Shown here: one piece after another, positions 10,680 to 20,387 of the stretch
Layout of the letters: every line of letters starts with the position of its first letter
How positions within the stretch are numbered: position 1 is the stretch's first letter
DNA from: an uncultured Flavobacteriaceae bacterium
GTDB taxonomy: Bacteria > Bacteroidota > Bacteroidia > Flavobacteriales > Flavobacteriaceae
Assembly: GCA_947501845.1 (NCBI GenBank)
Contig: CANMXP010000024.1
Coordinates: 1 to 64,000, forward strand
Reading direction: 5' to 3'
Length of the DNA stretch: 64,000 nucleotides
Position numbers and translations under genes: made by a program
Notes under the pieces: model-generated
Databases searched by the model: none
Told to the model about the DNA's origin: nothing
Seen by the model: only the letters and a program-made list of their open reading frames with translations

Positions 10680-13600
10680 TTATTCCTCTAATCTGATATC
10701 TAAACCTAAACCTTTCAACTCATGCATTAATACATTGAATGATTCTGGTAATCCTGGATCTGGCATTGGTTCACCTTTAACAATACTCTCGTAAGTTTTG
10801 GCTCTACCAATAACATCATCAGATTTTACAGTTAAGATCTCACGTAAGGTACTTGATGCTCCATAAGCTTCAAGTGCCCATACTTCCATCTCACCAAAAC
10901 GCTGACCACCAAACTGTGCTTTACCACCTAATGGTTGTTGTGTAATTAATGAGTAAGGTCCAATAGAACGTGCATGCATTTTATCGTCAACCATGTGTCC
11001 TAGTTTCAGCATGTAAATTACACCAACGGTTGCTGGTTGATCGAAACGCTGACCTGTTCCACCGTCGTATAGGTATGTATGACCATATCTAGGAATTCCA
11101 GCTTCATCTGTAAATCCATTAATTTGATCTATTGTAGCACCATCGAAAATTGGTGTCGCATATTTACGTCCTAATTTTTGACCTGCCCAACCTAATACGG
11201 TTTCGTATATCTGACCAATATTCATACGAGATGGTACCCCTAGTGGATTTAATACAATATCAACTGGTGTTCCATCTTCTAAGAAAGGCATATCTTCCTG
11301 ACGAACGATTCTTGCAACAATACCTTTGTTACCGTGACGTCCTGCCATTTTATCACCTACTTTAAGTTTACGCTTTTTAGCAATATAAACTTTCGCAAGT
11401 TTGATAATACCTGCAGGTAATTCATCACCTACAGAAATGGTAAACTTCTCACGCCTTAAAGACCCTTGTAAATCGTTTTCTTTAATTTTATAGTTGTGAA
11501 TTAAATCTGCTACAAGTTGATTCGTATGCTCGTCTGTTGTCCATTTACCTGAAACTAAATGCGCATAATCATCTACAGCATTTAACATTTTAAGTGTGAA
11601 TTTTTTACCTTTTGGTAATACTTCTTCACCTAAATCATTAAAGATACCTTGCGCTGTTTTACCATTTACAATTGTAAAAAGTTTTTCAATTAAAACATCT
11701 TTTAAATCATCAAACTTTCTGTCGTATTGGGCTTCTAATGCTAAGATATCATCTTTATCTTGAGCTCTTTTACGCTTATCTTTTACTGCTCTTGCAAATA
11801 ATTTCTTTTCAATTACAACACCATTTAAAGATGGAGATGCTTTTAAAGATGCATCTTTTACATCACCTGCTTTATCACCGAAGATAGCACGTAATAGTTT
11901 TTCTTCTGGAGTTGGGTCAGATTCACCTTTAGGTGTAATCTTACCTATAAGAATATCGCCTGGTTTTACTTCTGCACCTACGCGAATCATTCCGTTTTCA
12001 TCTAAATCTTTAGTAGCTTCTTCAGAAACGTTAGGAATATCATTCGTTAGCTCTTCATTACCTAGCTTAGTATCTCTAACTTCTAAAGAATACTCATCAA
12101 TATGAATCGATGTGAAGATATCTTCACGTACTACTTTTTCAGAAATTACAATCGCATCCTCAAAGTTATACCCTTTCCATGGCATAAAGGCTACTTTCAT
12201 GTTTCTACCTAATGCTAATTCACCTTTTTGAGTGGCATAGCCTTCACATAAAACCTGACCTTTAATTACCGTATCTCCCTTAACCACAATTGGCTTTAGG
12301 TTGATAGAGGTTCCTTGATTCGTTTTTCTAAATTTAACTAATTGATAAACCTTAATATCGCTATCAAAACTTACTTTAGCTTCATCTTCTGTACGATCGT
12401 ATCTAATTTTTATTTCGTTTGCATCAACATAAAGTACTTCTCCATTTCCTTCGGCATTAATTAATACACGAGAATCTGAAGCAACTTGACGCTCTAATCC
12501 TGTACCAACAATTGGTGCTTGTGGTAATAATAGAGGTACTGCCTGACGCATCATATTAGATCCCATCAAAGCCCTGTTCGCATCATCATGCTCTAAGAAC
12601 GGAATTAAAGATGACGAAATTGACGATATCTGGTTAGGTGCTACATCTGTATAATTTACAGCTGTTGGTTCTATTACTGGGAAATCACCCTCCATACGGG
12701 CAATTACTTTATCATGTAATATTTTACCGCTATCATCAACTTTTACTGTTGCTTGTGCAATTAGTTTTTCTTCTTCTTCCTCTGCACTTAAATATGTAGG
12801 TTCATTTTTTATATCAACAACACCATCGGTTACTTTTCTATAAGGTGTTTCAATGAATCCCATAGAATTCACTTTAGCATATACTGAAAGTGAAGAAATT
12901 AGACCAATATTTGGTCCTTCTGGTGTTTCAATAGGACATAAACGCCCGTAGTGCGTATAGTGAACATCACGAACCTCGAAACCTGCTCTTTCACGAGATA
13001 AACCTCCTGGTCCTAATGCTGATAAACGACGTTTGTGTGTGATTTCAGCTAATGGATTTGTTTGATCCATAAACTGAGATAATTGGTTAGTTCCAAAAAA
13101 TGAATTAATTACAGACGATAATGTCTTAGCATTAATTAAATCTATTGGTGTAAATACTTCGTTATCACGAACATTCATACGCTCACGAATGGTACGTGCC
13201 ATACGGGCTAAACCAACACCGAACTGTTGCGATAATTGCTCACCAACTGTACGCACACGACGGTTAGATAAGTGATCAATATCATCAATCTCTGCTTTAG
13301 AGTTGATAAGTTCGATTAAATATTTTATAATGGTAATGATATCTTCTTTGGTAAGTACTTGCTTATCCATTCCAATATCAAGACCTAATTTTTTATTCAT
13401 TCTATAACGACCTACTTCTCCTAAAGAGTAACGTTGGTCTGAGAAAAATAATTTATCTATGATACCACGTGCAGTTTCCTCATCTGGCGGCTCTGCATTA
13501 CGTAATTGTCTATAAATATGCTCAACAGCTTCTTTTTCAGAGTTTGTTGGATCTTTTTGAAGCGTATTATGAATAATAGCGTAATCGCCTTGTTCAGCAC

Positions 13601-14492
13601 TTTCTTTATGTAAAAGAATTGTTTTTACTTCTGCTTCAATAATTTCTTCTACGTTTTCTTTATCTAAAATCGTATCACGATCAAGCACAATTTCGTTACG
13701 CTCAATAGAAACTACTTCTCCTGTATCTTCATCAACGAAATCCTCATGCCAAGTGTTTAATACACGTGCTGCTAATTTTCTTCCTAAATATTTCTTTAAT
13801 CCAGATTTAGATACTTTAACTTCTTCTGCAAGATCAAAAATCTCTAAGATATCTTTATCACGTTCAAAACCAATAGCTCTAAACAATGTTGTAACAGGCA
13901 ATTTTTTCTTTCTGTCAATGTAAGCATACATTACCTGATTAATATCTGTAGCAAATTCGATCCAAGACCCTTTAAAAGGAATAACTCTAGCTGAATATAA
14001 TTTTGTTCCATTAGCATGGAAAGATTGACCAAAGAATACACCTGGTGAACGGTGTAATTGAGATACTACTACACGCTCTGCTCCATTGATACAAAATGTA
14101 CCACTTGGTGTCATGTAAGGTATAGTTCCTAAATACACATCTTGAACAATGGTCTCGAAATCCTCATGTTCAGGGTCTGTACAATATAACTTTAACCTTG
14201 CTTTTAGCGGAACGCTGTAAGTAAGTCCTCTTTCAATACACTCATCAATAGCATATCTTGGCGGATCTACAAAATAATCTAAAAATTCTAAAACAAATTG
14301 ATTACGAGAATCTGTAATAGGAAAGTTTTCCATGAAGGTGTTATAAAGACCCTCATCACCTCTTTCTTCCGATTTTGTTTCTAATTGGAAAAAATCCTGG
14401 AAGGATTTAATCTGGATATCCAAGAAATCTGGATATTCTGTTCTATTTACAATAGACGAGAAATTTAATCTTTCAGCTTGTGTTGATAACAT
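10680..14492 (-). CDS. rpoB: RNA polymerase beta subunit
   Basis: 1270 residues from ATG at 14492; a TTG one codon earlier is in frame but the family start is MLSTQ or similar. It has the rifampicin-pocket region ([17 protein letters not shown]...RLSALGPGG), the GPNIGLI stretch, and the C-terminal [17 protein letters not shown]. The rifampicin-pocket residues look wild type (Q in FMDQTNPL, H in THKRR, S in LSALG). It is transcribed from the ribosomal protein genes through a hairpin in the rplL-rpoB spacer. Confidence 0.98.
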   Translation of the reverse strand: MLSTQAERLNFSSIVNRTEYPDFLDIQIKSFQDFFQLETKSEERGDEGLYNTFMENFPITDSRNQFVLEFLDYFVDPPRYAIDECIERGLTYSVPLKARLKLYCTDPEHEDFETIVQDVYLGTIPYMTPSGTFCINGAERVVVSQLHRSPGVFFGQSFHANGTKLYSARVIPFKGSWIEFATDINQVMYAYIDRKKKLPVTTLFRAIGFERDKDILEIFDLAEEVKVSKSGLKKYLGRKLAARVLNTWHEDFVDEDTGEVVSIERNEIVLDRDTILDKENVEEIIEAEVKTILLHKESAEQGDYAIIHNTLQKDPTNSEKEAVEHIYRQLRNAEPPDEETARGIIDKLFFSDQRYSLGEVGRYRMNKKLGLDIGMDKQVLTKEDIITIIKYLIELINSKAEIDDIDHLSNRRVRTVGEQLSQQFGVGLARMARTIRERMNVRDNEVFTPIDLINAKTLSSVINSFFGTNQLSQFMDQTNPLAEITHKRRLSALGPGGLSRERAGFEVRDVHYTHYGRLCPIETPEGPNIGLISSLSVYAKVNSMGFIETPYRKVTDGVVDIKNEPTYLSAEEEEEKLIAQATVKVDDSGKILHDKVIARMEGDFPVIEPTAVNYTDVAPNQISSISSSLIPFLEHDDANRALMGSNMMRQAVPLLLPQAPIVGTGLERQVASDSRVLINAEGNGEVLYVDANEIKIRYDRTEDEAKVSFDSDIKVYQLVKFRKTNQGTSINLKPIVVKGDTVIKGQVLCEGYATQKGELALGRNMKVAFMPWKGYNFEDAIVISEKVVREDIFTSIHIDEYSLEVRDTKLGNEELTNDIPNVSEEATKDLDENGMIRVGAEVKPGDILIGKITPKGESDPTPEEKLLRAIFGDKAGDVKDASLKASPSLNGVVIEKKLFARAVKDKRKRAQDKDDILALEAQYDRKFDDLKDVLIEKLFTIVNGKTAQGIFNDLGEEVLPKGKKFTLKMLNAVDDYAHLVSGKWTTDEHTNQLVADLIHNYKIKENDLQGSLRREKFTISVGDELPAGIIKLAKVYIAKKRKLKVGDKMAGRHGNKGIVARIVRQEDMPFLEDGTPVDIVLNPLGVPSRMNIGQIYETVLGWAGQKLGRKYATPIFDGATIDQINGFTDEAGIPRYGHTYLYDGGTGQRFDQPATVGVIYMLKLGHMVDDKMHARSIGPYSLITQQPLGGKAQFGGQRFGEMEVWALEAYGASSTLREILTVKSDDVIGRAKTYESIVKGEPMPDPGLPESFNVLMHELKGLGLDIRLEE

Positions 14493-14557
14493 CAATGGAC
14501 GGAATTATGATTAAAAAATAATAGTGATAACGTATGTAATAATTATATACGCAAAAT

Positions 14558-14600
14558 GGTCTAGGCCTTGTCATACTTTTTAGCATGACAGGCCTAAACC
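14558..14600 (-). terminator. hairpin between rplL and rpoB (attenuator candidate)
   Basis: On minus, GGTTTAGGCCTGTCATGC pairs almost fully with GTATGACAAGGCCTAGACC, followed by only a short T stretch (ATTTT). A partial terminator or processing site here matches the known logic of the rplJL-rpoBC operon, where ribosomal proteins are needed in excess of polymerase. Confidence 0.6.
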
Positions 14601-14623
14601 TTTATGTTTTTGAGTTGTTAAGC

Positions 14624-15001
14624 TTACTTAAGCTCAACCTCAGCTCCTGCTTCTTCTAAAGATGCTTTTAAACCTTCTGCTTCATCTTTAGTAACGCCTT
14701 CTTTGATAGCACTTGGTGCTTCGTCAACTAAACCTTTAGCTTCTTTTAATCCTAAACCAGTTAATTCTTTAACTAATTTAACAACTGCTAATTTAGAACC
14801 ACCAGCTGCTTTTAATATAACATCAAATTCAGTTTTCTCTTCAGCAGCGTCTCCACCACCTGCAGCAGGACCAGCAACAGCAACTGCAGCAGCAGCAGCA
14901 GGCTCGATACCATACTCATCTTTTAATATAGTAGCTAACTCGTTTACTTCTTTAACTGTTAAGTTAACTAATTGTTCTGCGAAATCTTTTAAATCTGCCA
15001 T
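14624..15001 (-). CDS. rplL: 50S ribosomal protein L7/L12
   Basis: 125 residues. It forms the stalk that recruits translation factors. The N-terminal dimerisation domain (residues 1-30) is followed by an Ala/Gly hinge ([16 protein letters not shown]) and the C-terminal domain with [15 protein letters not shown] and the conserved ELK end. It lies downstream of rplJ with a 64-base spacer, and a strong hairpin follows it. Confidence 0.97.
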   Translation of the reverse strand: MADLKDFAEQLVNLTVKEVNELATILKDEYGIEPAAAAAVAVAGPAAGGGDAAEEKTEFDVILKAAGGSKLAVVKLVKELTGLGLKEAKGLVDEAPSAIKEGVTKDEAEGLKASLEEAGAEVELK

Positions 15002-15065
15002 TTTTCTATCGTTTTAATAATTTTTTAATAATAATATAATTGTAATAAGTGCGTACTGCTTAATA

Positions 15066-15587
15066 CTATCCTTCTTTTTCAGATAGTGTTTTAATAATTC
15101 CAGCAATAGTTCCTCCACCTGATTTAAGTGCAGAGATAACATTTTTAGCTGGAGATTGTAATAATGTAACTATTTCTCCTAACAATTCTTCTTTAGACTT
15201 GATATCTACTAACATGTCTAATTGATCGTCTCCAATGTAAACTGCTTCTTCAATAAACGCCCCTTTTAATAAAGGTTTGTCTGATTTTTTACGGAAGGTT
15301 TTTATTAACTTAGCTGGTACATTTCCTGTTTCAGAATACATCACAGATGTATTTCCTTTTAAAACTGTTGGAAGTTCTCCAAAATCTTTATCTGAAGCTT
15401 CCATTGCTTTTTCAAGTAATGTATTTTTAACGACTGCCAATTTTACGTCTGCTTTAAAACAAGCACGACGTAAATCTGAGGTTATTCCTGCGTTTAATCC
15501 TGAAATATCTGTCAAATAAATATTTGAACTATTGGCTAATTCTCCAGTTAACTCCTCAATTACTTGTGATTTTTCTTCTCTTGTCAT
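15066..15587 (-). CDS. rplJ: 50S ribosomal protein L10
   Basis: 173 residues. It is the base of the L7/L12 stalk. The N terminus (MTREEKSQVIEELTGELANS) and the KNTLLEKAM region match the family, and the C-terminal helix that binds L7/L12 dimers is present. The spacer to rplA is only 19 bases, so there is no room for the long L10 leader known in E. coli. Confidence 0.97.
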   Translation of the reverse strand: MTREEKSQVIEELTGELANSSNIYLTDISGLNAGITSDLRRACFKADVKLAVVKNTLLEKAMEASDKDFGELPTVLKGNTSVMYSETGNVPAKLIKTFRKKSDKPLLKGAFIEEAVYIGDDQLDMLVDIKSKEELLGEIVTLLQSPAKNVISALKSGGGTIAGIIKTLSEKEG

Positions 15588-15606
15588 AATAAAAGTTTTT
15601 AACTAA

Positions 15607-16296
15607 TTAACCAATCTTAGTATCAACAGCAACACTAGGACTCATTGTGCTAGACATGAATATACTTTTCACATAAGTACCTTTTGCTGTAGTTGGTTTA
15701 AGTTTCATTAATGTTTGTAATAATTCATTTGCATTACCTGCAATTTTATCAGCACTAAATGATGCTTTACCTATCGCAGCGTGTACAATACCAGTTTTAT
15801 CAACTTTAAAATCGATTTTACCAGCCTTTACTTCTGTTACAGCTTTAGCAACATCCATAGTTACTGTTCCTGTTTTTGGGTTAGGCATTAAACCACGAGG
15901 ACCTAATACACGTCCTAATGGACCTAATTTACCCATAACACTTGGCATTGTGATAATTACGTCTACATCTGTCCAACCACTCTTGATTTTGTCAAGGTAC
16001 TCGTCTAAACCAACGTAATCTGCACCAGCTTCTTTAGCTTCTGCTTCTTTGTCTGGTGTTACTAATGCTAATACTTTCATATCTTTACCAGTACCATGAG
16101 GAAGAGATACAACACCTCTTACCATTTGATTTGCTTTTCTAGGATCTACTCCTAAACGCACGGCCAAATCTATTGACGCATCAAACTTTGTATTGGTAAT
16201 TTCCTTTATTAATGCTGACGCTTCTTCAACAGAATAAATTTTTCCTTTTTCTATTTTTGCTGCAGCCTCTTTTTGCTTTTTTGTTAATCTTGCCAT
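15607..16296 (-). CDS. rplA: 50S ribosomal protein L1
   Basis: 229 residues, usual length. Binds 23S rRNA at the L1 stalk and, in other bacteria, represses its own rplKA mRNA. The signature [10 protein letters not shown] and GPRGLMPNP are present. A bulged hairpin upstream of rplK (16770-16808) is a candidate target for such feedback. 19 bases separate it from rplK. Confidence 0.97.
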   Translation of the reverse strand: MARLTKKQKEAAAKIEKGKIYSVEEASALIKEITNTKFDASIDLAVRLGVDPRKANQMVRGVVSLPHGTGKDMKVLALVTPDKEAEAKEAGADYVGLDEYLDKIKSGWTDVDVIITMPSVMGKLGPLGRVLGPRGLMPNPKTGTVTMDVAKAVTEVKAGKIDFKVDKTGIVHAAIGKASFSADKIAGNANELLQTLMKLKPTTAKGTYVKSIFMSSTMSPSVAVDTKIG

Positions 16297-16315
16297 TTTT
16301 AATGTCTTTTAAAGA

Positions 16316-16753
16316 TTAATTAGGAAATTTTCCTGTAACGGTTATTCCCATAGATCTTGCTGTACCAGCAACCATTTTCATAGCAGACTCTGTAGTAAAT
16401 GCATTTAAATCTACCATTTTGTCTTCTGCAATAGTTTTAATCTGATCCCAAGAAACTTTAGCTACTTTCTTTCGGTTTGGTTCTCCTGAACCTTTCTTCA
16501 CCTTGGCCGCTTCTAATAATTGTACTGCAGCTGGAGGAGTCTTAATTACAAAGTCAAATGATTTGTCTTTGTAAACAGATATAACAACTGGTAATACTTT
16601 ACCAGGTTTATCTTGTGTTCTAGCATTAAATTGCTTACAGAACTCCATGATGTTAACTCCAGCAGCACCTAAAGCGGGTCCAACCGGTGGCGACGGATTC
16701 GCAGCACCTCCCCGAACTTGTAACTTAACTACTTTACCTAATTCTTTTGCCAT
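16316..16753 (-). CDS. rplK: 50S ribosomal protein L11
   Basis: 145 residues. Binds the GTPase-associated centre of 23S rRNA. The proline-rich N-terminal motif ([15 protein letters not shown]) and the C-terminal GTARSMGI are present. First gene of the rplKAJL group and 75 bases downstream of nusG. Confidence 0.97.
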   Translation of the reverse strand: MAKELGKVVKLQVRGGAANPSPPVGPALGAAGVNIMEFCKQFNARTQDKPGKVLPVVISVYKDKSFDFVIKTPPAAVQLLEAAKVKKGSGEPNRKKVAKVSWDQIKTIAEDKMVDLNAFTTESAMKMVAGTARSMGITVTGKFPN

Positions 16754-16769
16754 TTTTAATAATTTAGTT

Positions 16770-16808
16770 AGATACGCTTCTTATAGTTGGAAGCAAAAGA
16801 ACGCATCT
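16770..16808 (-). promoter_or_regulatory. bulged hairpin in the nusG-rplK spacer
   Basis: On minus, AGATGCGTTCTT pairs with AAGAAGCGTATCT: 12 pairs, one G-T, one bulged G, 14-base loop. There is no T-run, so this is not an intrinsic terminator. Its place just before rplK makes it a candidate L1 feedback site or processing site. Confidence 0.45.
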
Positions 16809-16828
16809 TTTATATAGTGTAACAATTA

Positions 16829-17383
16829 TTATACTTTTTCAACTTGCATGTAGCTTAACTCCAATGGCGTTTTTCTTCCAAAAATCTTAACCATTACTTC
16901 TAGCTTACGCTTTTCTTCATTTATTTTTTCAATCGTTCCATCAAATCCATTGAAAGGCCCATCGATAACTTTTACTGTTTCTCCTTTAGTAAAAGGAATA
17001 GCTACATTTGCAGTTTCTTCAACAGATAACTCATCAACTTTACCTAGCATTCTATTAACTTCAGATTGTCTAAGCGGAACTGGGTCGCCCCCTTTGGTTT
17101 CGCCTAAAAACCCAATAACGTTAGTAACCGAACGTATAATATGAGGTACTTCTCCTGTCAAATTAGCCTGGACCATTATATATCCTGGAAAAAATACTTT
17201 CTCCTTATGGATTTTTTTTCCATTTCTAATTTGGATTACTCGTTCTGTAGGAACTAATACTTGATCAACATAATCTTGAAGACCCAATCGAGCTATTTCG
17301 TTCTCGATATAAGTTTTAATCTTATTTTCTTGACCACTTACAGCTCTAACAACGTACCATTTTTTTTCGCTTACTTCTGACAT
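16829..17383 (-). CDS. nusG: transcription termination/antitermination protein NusG
   Basis: 184 residues from the ATG at 17383, where the family-typical start MSEVSEKKWYVVRAVSG begins. An upstream in-frame ATG at 17401 overlaps the secE stop as TAATG and would add six residues; it could be used by coupling. The N-terminal NGN domain (KKWYVVRAVSGQEN, FFPGYIM) binds RNA polymerase; the C-terminal KOW domain (GPFNGFDGTI) binds S10 or Rho. Downstream of secE, upstream of rplK. Confidence 0.96.
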   Translation of the reverse strand: MSEVSEKKWYVVRAVSGQENKIKTYIENEIARLGLQDYVDQVLVPTERVIQIRNGKKIHKEKVFFPGYIMVQANLTGEVPHIIRSVTNVIGFLGETKGGDPVPLRQSEVNRMLGKVDELSVEETANVAIPFTKGETVKVIDGPFNGFDGTIEKINEEKRKLEVMVKIFGRKTPLELSYMQVEKV

Positions 17384-17400
17384 AAAATCAACATTAATCA

Positions 17401-17595
17401 TTAATTAATTAACTCAAAGTAATAACTAACAACTTTGCTAAACACAGTATCAACTCCCCAAATTGCTAAGGAGAATAAAATTGAAAATACAGCAACTAAA
17501 ACTGTTAAACTTTGTGCTTCAGTCCATGATGGCCAACTCACATTATTTTTAAGTTCTCCAAATGATTCTTTTACGTAATTTACAATTCCAGCCAT
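17401..17595 (-). CDS. secE: preprotein translocase subunit SecE
   Basis: 64 residues with one C-terminal membrane segment (SLTVLVAVFSILFSLAIWGVD, shortened here) after the conserved amphipathic KESFGELKNNVSWPSWTEA region. It clamps SecY in the inner membrane. Classic position between tuf/tRNA-Trp and nusG. Confidence 0.95.
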   Translation of the reverse strand: MAGIVNYVKESFGELKNNVSWPSWTEAQSLTVLVAVFSILFSLAIWGVDTVFSKVVSYYFELIN

Positions 17596-17858
17596 TTATT
17601 ATTTTTTTGAACACTTTACCTCGACTGCGCTCAGCACAGACTACGCTAGTGTAAACTTACTTAGAAACTTTTTGTCTCTTTTAATTTTATTTCAAATGAA
17701 AAACACTTATTTCTAAGCTTTTCCATATTAAGCAAATGATTAAAAACGCTTACTTGACTTCGATCGACTCCGTTTCCTTATCTTTTGCTTCGCACGGGTT
17801 GAGAGACTTACTTCGTCTACGCTCTGCATAAACTTCTCGCTCTCATTCCTTTGCTTCG
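17596..17858. other. secE-tRNA-Trp spacer with repeat fragments
   Basis: No ORF. It holds pieces of the dispersed palindromic element (17621-17640 and 17808-17838) and a duplicated 3' end of tRNA-Trp (17784-17808). Confidence 0.65.
17784..17808 (-). repeat. duplicated 3' end of tRNA-Trp
   Basis: 25 bases identical to 17850-17874. 16 of them are the 3' terminus of tRNA-Trp (acceptor strand and part of the T arm) and 9 are its downstream flank. It is fused on one side to an element fragment containing CTTCGTCTACGCTCTGCATA. Confidence 0.8.
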
Positions 17859-17931
17859 CACGGGTTGAGAGACTCGAACTCCCGACACCTGGTTTTGGAG
17901 ACCAGTGCTCTACCAACTGAGCTAAACCCGT
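17859..17931 (-). tRNA. tRNA-Trp (CCA)
   Basis: 73 bases. The acceptor stem ACGGGTT/AACCCGT is perfect. Anticodon loop CTCCAAA gives CCA. CCA tail not encoded. It sits between tuf and secE, as in many bacteria. Confidence 0.95.
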
Positions 17932-17993
17932 AAATATAAGTCAAGGCATTCCGAAAAACGGAATACCTTAGCTTATTATTATTTAAAACTGTA

Positions 17994-19181
17994 TTAGTCT
18001 AAAATTTCAGTTACCTGACCTGCACCAACAGTTCTACCACCTTCACGAATCGCGAAACGTAAACCTACGTTCATTGCAATTGGTTGAATTAATTCAACAG
18101 TAATAGTTAAGTTATCTCCAGGCATAACCATTTCAACTCCATCAGGAAGCGCAATGTTTCCAGTTACGTCAGTTGTACGTACGTAGAACTGTGGACGGTA
18201 GTTATTATGGAATGGCGTATGACGTCCACCTTCTTCTTTTTTCAAGATATAAACCTCAGCTTTGAAGTTTTTATGTGGCGTTACTGAACCTGGCTTAGTA
18301 ATAACCATACCTCTAGATATTTGAGATTTCTCAATACCTCTTAATAAGATACCTGCATTATCTCCAGCTTCACCTCTATCTAATATTTGACGGAACATTT
18401 CTATACCAGTAATAGTAGATGTTAATTTCTCAGCACCCATACCAATAATCTCTACAGGATCTCCTGTATTAGCAATACCAGTCTCGATACGACCCGTTGC
18501 AACAGTTCCACGACCTGTAATTGAGAATACATCTTCAATTGGCATTAAGAAATCTTTATCAACTTCTCTTATTGGCTCTTCGATCCAAGAATCGCAAGCT
18601 TTCATTAATTCCATTACTGTATCTACCCATTTTTGTTCACCGTTAAGTGCTCCTAAAGCAGAACCAGCTATTACCGGACCATTATCTCCATCATACTCAT
18701 AGAAAGATAATAAATCTCTAATTTCCATATCTACTAATTCAAGTAACTCTTCATCATCAACCATATCCACTTTATTCATGAATACAACGATACGAGGAAT
18801 ACCTACCTGACGTCCTAATAAGATGTGCTCACGAGTTTGTGGCATTGGACCATCTGTAGCTGCAACAACTAAGATAGCACCATCCATTTGAGCAGCACCC
18901 GTTACCATGTTCTTTACGTAATCCGCGTGACCTGGACAGTCAACGTGCGCATAGTGACGATTTTCTGTTTGATACTCAACGTGAGATGTATTAATTGTAA
19001 TACCTCTTTCTTTTTCCTCTGGAGCGTTATCAATTTGATCGAAGTCTCTTGCTTCTGATAAACCTGCATCAGCTAATACTTTAGTAATAGCAGCAGTTAA
19101 AGTTGTTTTACCGTGATCTACGTGTCCAATAGTACCAATATTTAAGTGTGGTTTTGAACGATCGAAAGTTGCCTTTGCCAT
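17994..19181 (-). CDS. tuf: elongation factor Tu
   Basis: 395 residues. Delivers aminoacyl-tRNA to the ribosome with GTP. P-loop GHVDHGKT at 19-26, DCPGH at 81-85, NKVD at 136-139; domains 2 and 3 complete. It is preceded by four tRNA genes and followed by tRNA-Trp, matching the thrU-tyrU-glyT-thrT-tufB order of E. coli. The only tuf copy in the window. Confidence 0.98.
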   Translation of the reverse strand: MAKATFDRSKPHLNIGTIGHVDHGKTTLTAAITKVLADAGLSEARDFDQIDNAPEEKERGITINTSHVEYQTENRHYAHVDCPGHADYVKNMVTGAAQMDGAILVVAATDGPMPQTREHILLGRQVGIPRIVVFMNKVDMVDDEELLELVDMEIRDLLSFYEYDGDNGPVIAGSALGALNGEQKWVDTVMELMKACDSWIEEPIREVDKDFLMPIEDVFSITGRGTVATGRIETGIANTGDPVEIIGMGAEKLTSTITGIEMFRQILDRGEAGDNAGILLRGIEKSQISRGMVITKPGSVTPHKNFKAEVYILKKEEGGRHTPFHNNYRPQFYVRTTDVTGNIALPDGVEMVMPGDNLTITVELIQPIAMNVGLRFAIREGGRTVGAGQVTEILD

Positions 19182-19251
19182 GTTTTTTAAATAATTTAAT
19201 CTTAGTTATATAATAATATTAGTGTATTCTACTTTTTAGTCTTTAAAATAG

Positions 19252-19323
19252 AGCCAATGACGGGAATTGAACCCGTGACCTCTTCCTTACCAAGGAAACG
19301 CTCTACCCCTGAGCTACACCGGC
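19252..19323 (-). tRNA. tRNA-Thr (GGT)
   Basis: 72 bases. Acceptor GCCGGTG pairs with CATTGGC (two G-T pairs). Anticodon loop TTGGTAA gives GGT. First upstream of tuf. Confidence 0.93.
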
Positions 19324-19335
19324 TTAAAATATTAG

Positions 19336-19408
19336 AGCGAGAGACCGGGTTCGAACCGGCGACATTCAGCTTGGAAGGCTGACGCTCTACCAACTGAGCT
19401 ACTCTCGC
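19336..19408 (-). tRNA. tRNA-Gly (TCC)
   Basis: 73 bases. Acceptor GCGAGAG/CTCTCGC perfect. Anticodon loop CTTCCAA gives TCC. Confidence 0.95.
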
Positions 19409-19481
19409 AATTATTTACAATTCTAAGTTCAAAATTCTTATTTCTAGAAATCACCAGATTTTATTGGCTATCTAAAAAAAG

Positions 19482-19563
<82 letters not shown>

Positions 19564-19874
19564 TATTAAACTTATTTCACTTTTTTAAAGAACTTTAGTC
19601 GATGGCGGGACTACCTTCAACAAATTTTGTTTGCTACTTCTAAAACAAAAACATTTTGCTTTTCAGTAATGTTCAGGATAAACTTCTCATCCCAATTAAC
19701 TTTTGTTTTATCAATAAAAACTAGGTTAATCACCTGATACACTTTTCAAAACTTCAAGAGCCGATGGAGGGACTCCCTTCGACAACGCTCAGGATAAACT
19801 TCTCGTCCCAATTAACTTTTGTTTTATCAATAAAAACTAAGTTAATCACCTGATACACTTTTCAAAACTTCAAG
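19564..19874. other. spacer of tandem repeats between tRNA-Tyr and tRNA-Thr(TGT)
   Basis: About 310 bases without a gene. It holds two 103-base near-identical units (the second running into tRNA-Thr) and an older degraded partial copy near 19599-19690. Confidence 0.8.
19673..19775 (-). repeat. 103-base tandem unit, copy A, ending in a tRNA-Thr 3' fragment
   Basis: Identical to 19789-19891 except two positions (A/G in CTTCTCRTCCC, G/A in AACTARGTT). Period 116. The last 17 bases (19759-19775) are the 3' end of tRNA-Thr(TGT), so copy A contains a truncated tRNA that cannot fold. Confidence 0.9.
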
Positions 19875-19891
19875 AGCCGATGGAGGGACTC
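19789..19891 (-). repeat. 103-base tandem unit, copy B, overlapping the real tRNA-Thr
   Basis: Second copy of the unit. Its last 17 bases are the 3' end of the intact tRNA-Thr gene. The 13 bases between the copies, plus the start of copy B, form an element arm (CCTTCGACAACGCTCAGGATA). Confidence 0.9.
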
Positions 19892-19948
19892 GAACCCACG
19901 ACCTGCTGATTACAAATCAGCTGCTCTAGCCAGCTGAGCTACATCGGC
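19875..19948 (-). tRNA. tRNA-Thr (TGT)
   Basis: 74 bases. Acceptor GCCGATG/CATCGGC perfect. Anticodon loop TTTGTAA gives TGT. First gene of the tRNA-tuf transcript. Confidence 0.95.
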
Positions 19949-19976
19949 ATTTTCTATACTTTTTACGCATAAAAAA

Positions 19977-19998
19977 AGCCCGCTATTTCTAACGGACT
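19977..19998 (-). terminator. terminator of the xerC-hpf transcript
   Basis: On minus, AGTCCGTTA pairs with TAGCGGGCT (9 pairs, two of them G-T) around a GAAA tetraloop, followed by seven T. It overlaps the start region of the tRNA-tuf promoter. Confidence 0.8.
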
Positions 19999-19999
19999 G

Positions 20000-20028
20000 C
20001 AAATGTATAGATTTATTTTTTTAATCAA
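20000..20028 (-). promoter_or_regulatory. promoter of the tRNA-tuf operon
   Basis: TTG at 20028-20026, an 18-base spacer, and TACATTTG at 20007-20000: a full match to the Bacteroidota consensus. Transcription would begin near 19993, inside the hpf terminator hairpin. Confidence 0.75.
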
Positions 20029-20049
20029 AACATTTTTTAAGAATTTTTA

Positions 20050-20352
20050 CTATAAATGTGATCTTAATTTCTCTTTTCTCTTTTTAAGCTGTCTTTCTAA
20101 TGATGATACAGCTACATCTGCTCCTTCTTCAAAACTTTTACATTGCTTCTTTACCACAAAACTATCTCCTGGCACACTTACTCTCGCTTCAAATATTTTA
20201 TTTTCTTTTTCACTCGTATTTTCTACTTTTAAATAAACATCTGATTTAATAACTTTATCATAAAACATATCTAATTTATCCATGCGCTTTTGAATAAAAT
20301 CTATTAACTTTTGGTCAGCATTAAAGTTGACTGATTGCGTGTTCACTTTCAT
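20050..20352 (-). CDS. hpf: ribosome hibernation promoting factor, short form
   Basis: 100 residues of the HPF/RaiA (S30AE) family. It binds the decoding centre of the 30S subunit in slow growth and helps make inactive ribosome dimers. Visible: the N-terminal beta strand MKVNTQSVNFNADQKLIDFI, then FEARVSVPGDSFVVKKQ. No long C-terminal extension, so short-form. It follows xerC by 35 bases, an arrangement common in flavobacteria. Confidence 0.9.
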   Translation of the reverse strand: MKVNTQSVNFNADQKLIDFIQKRMDKLDMFYDKVIKSDVYLKVENTSEKENKIFEARVSVPGDSFVVKKQCKSFEEGADVAVSSLERQLKKRKEKLRSHL

Positions 20353-20387
20353 CCTTTTGTTTTTTGGTTAATAATCTTTTTACTATA

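Noticed and set aside
17784-17931. Integrative element attachment site at tRNA-Trp
   Set aside because: The duplicated tRNA end suggests attL/attR, but the gap of 66 bases holds no integrase or cargo, and the fusion to the palindromic element explains it better.
19759-19775. A second tRNA-Thr gene
   Set aside because: Only the 3' 17 bases exist; there is no anticodon arm.
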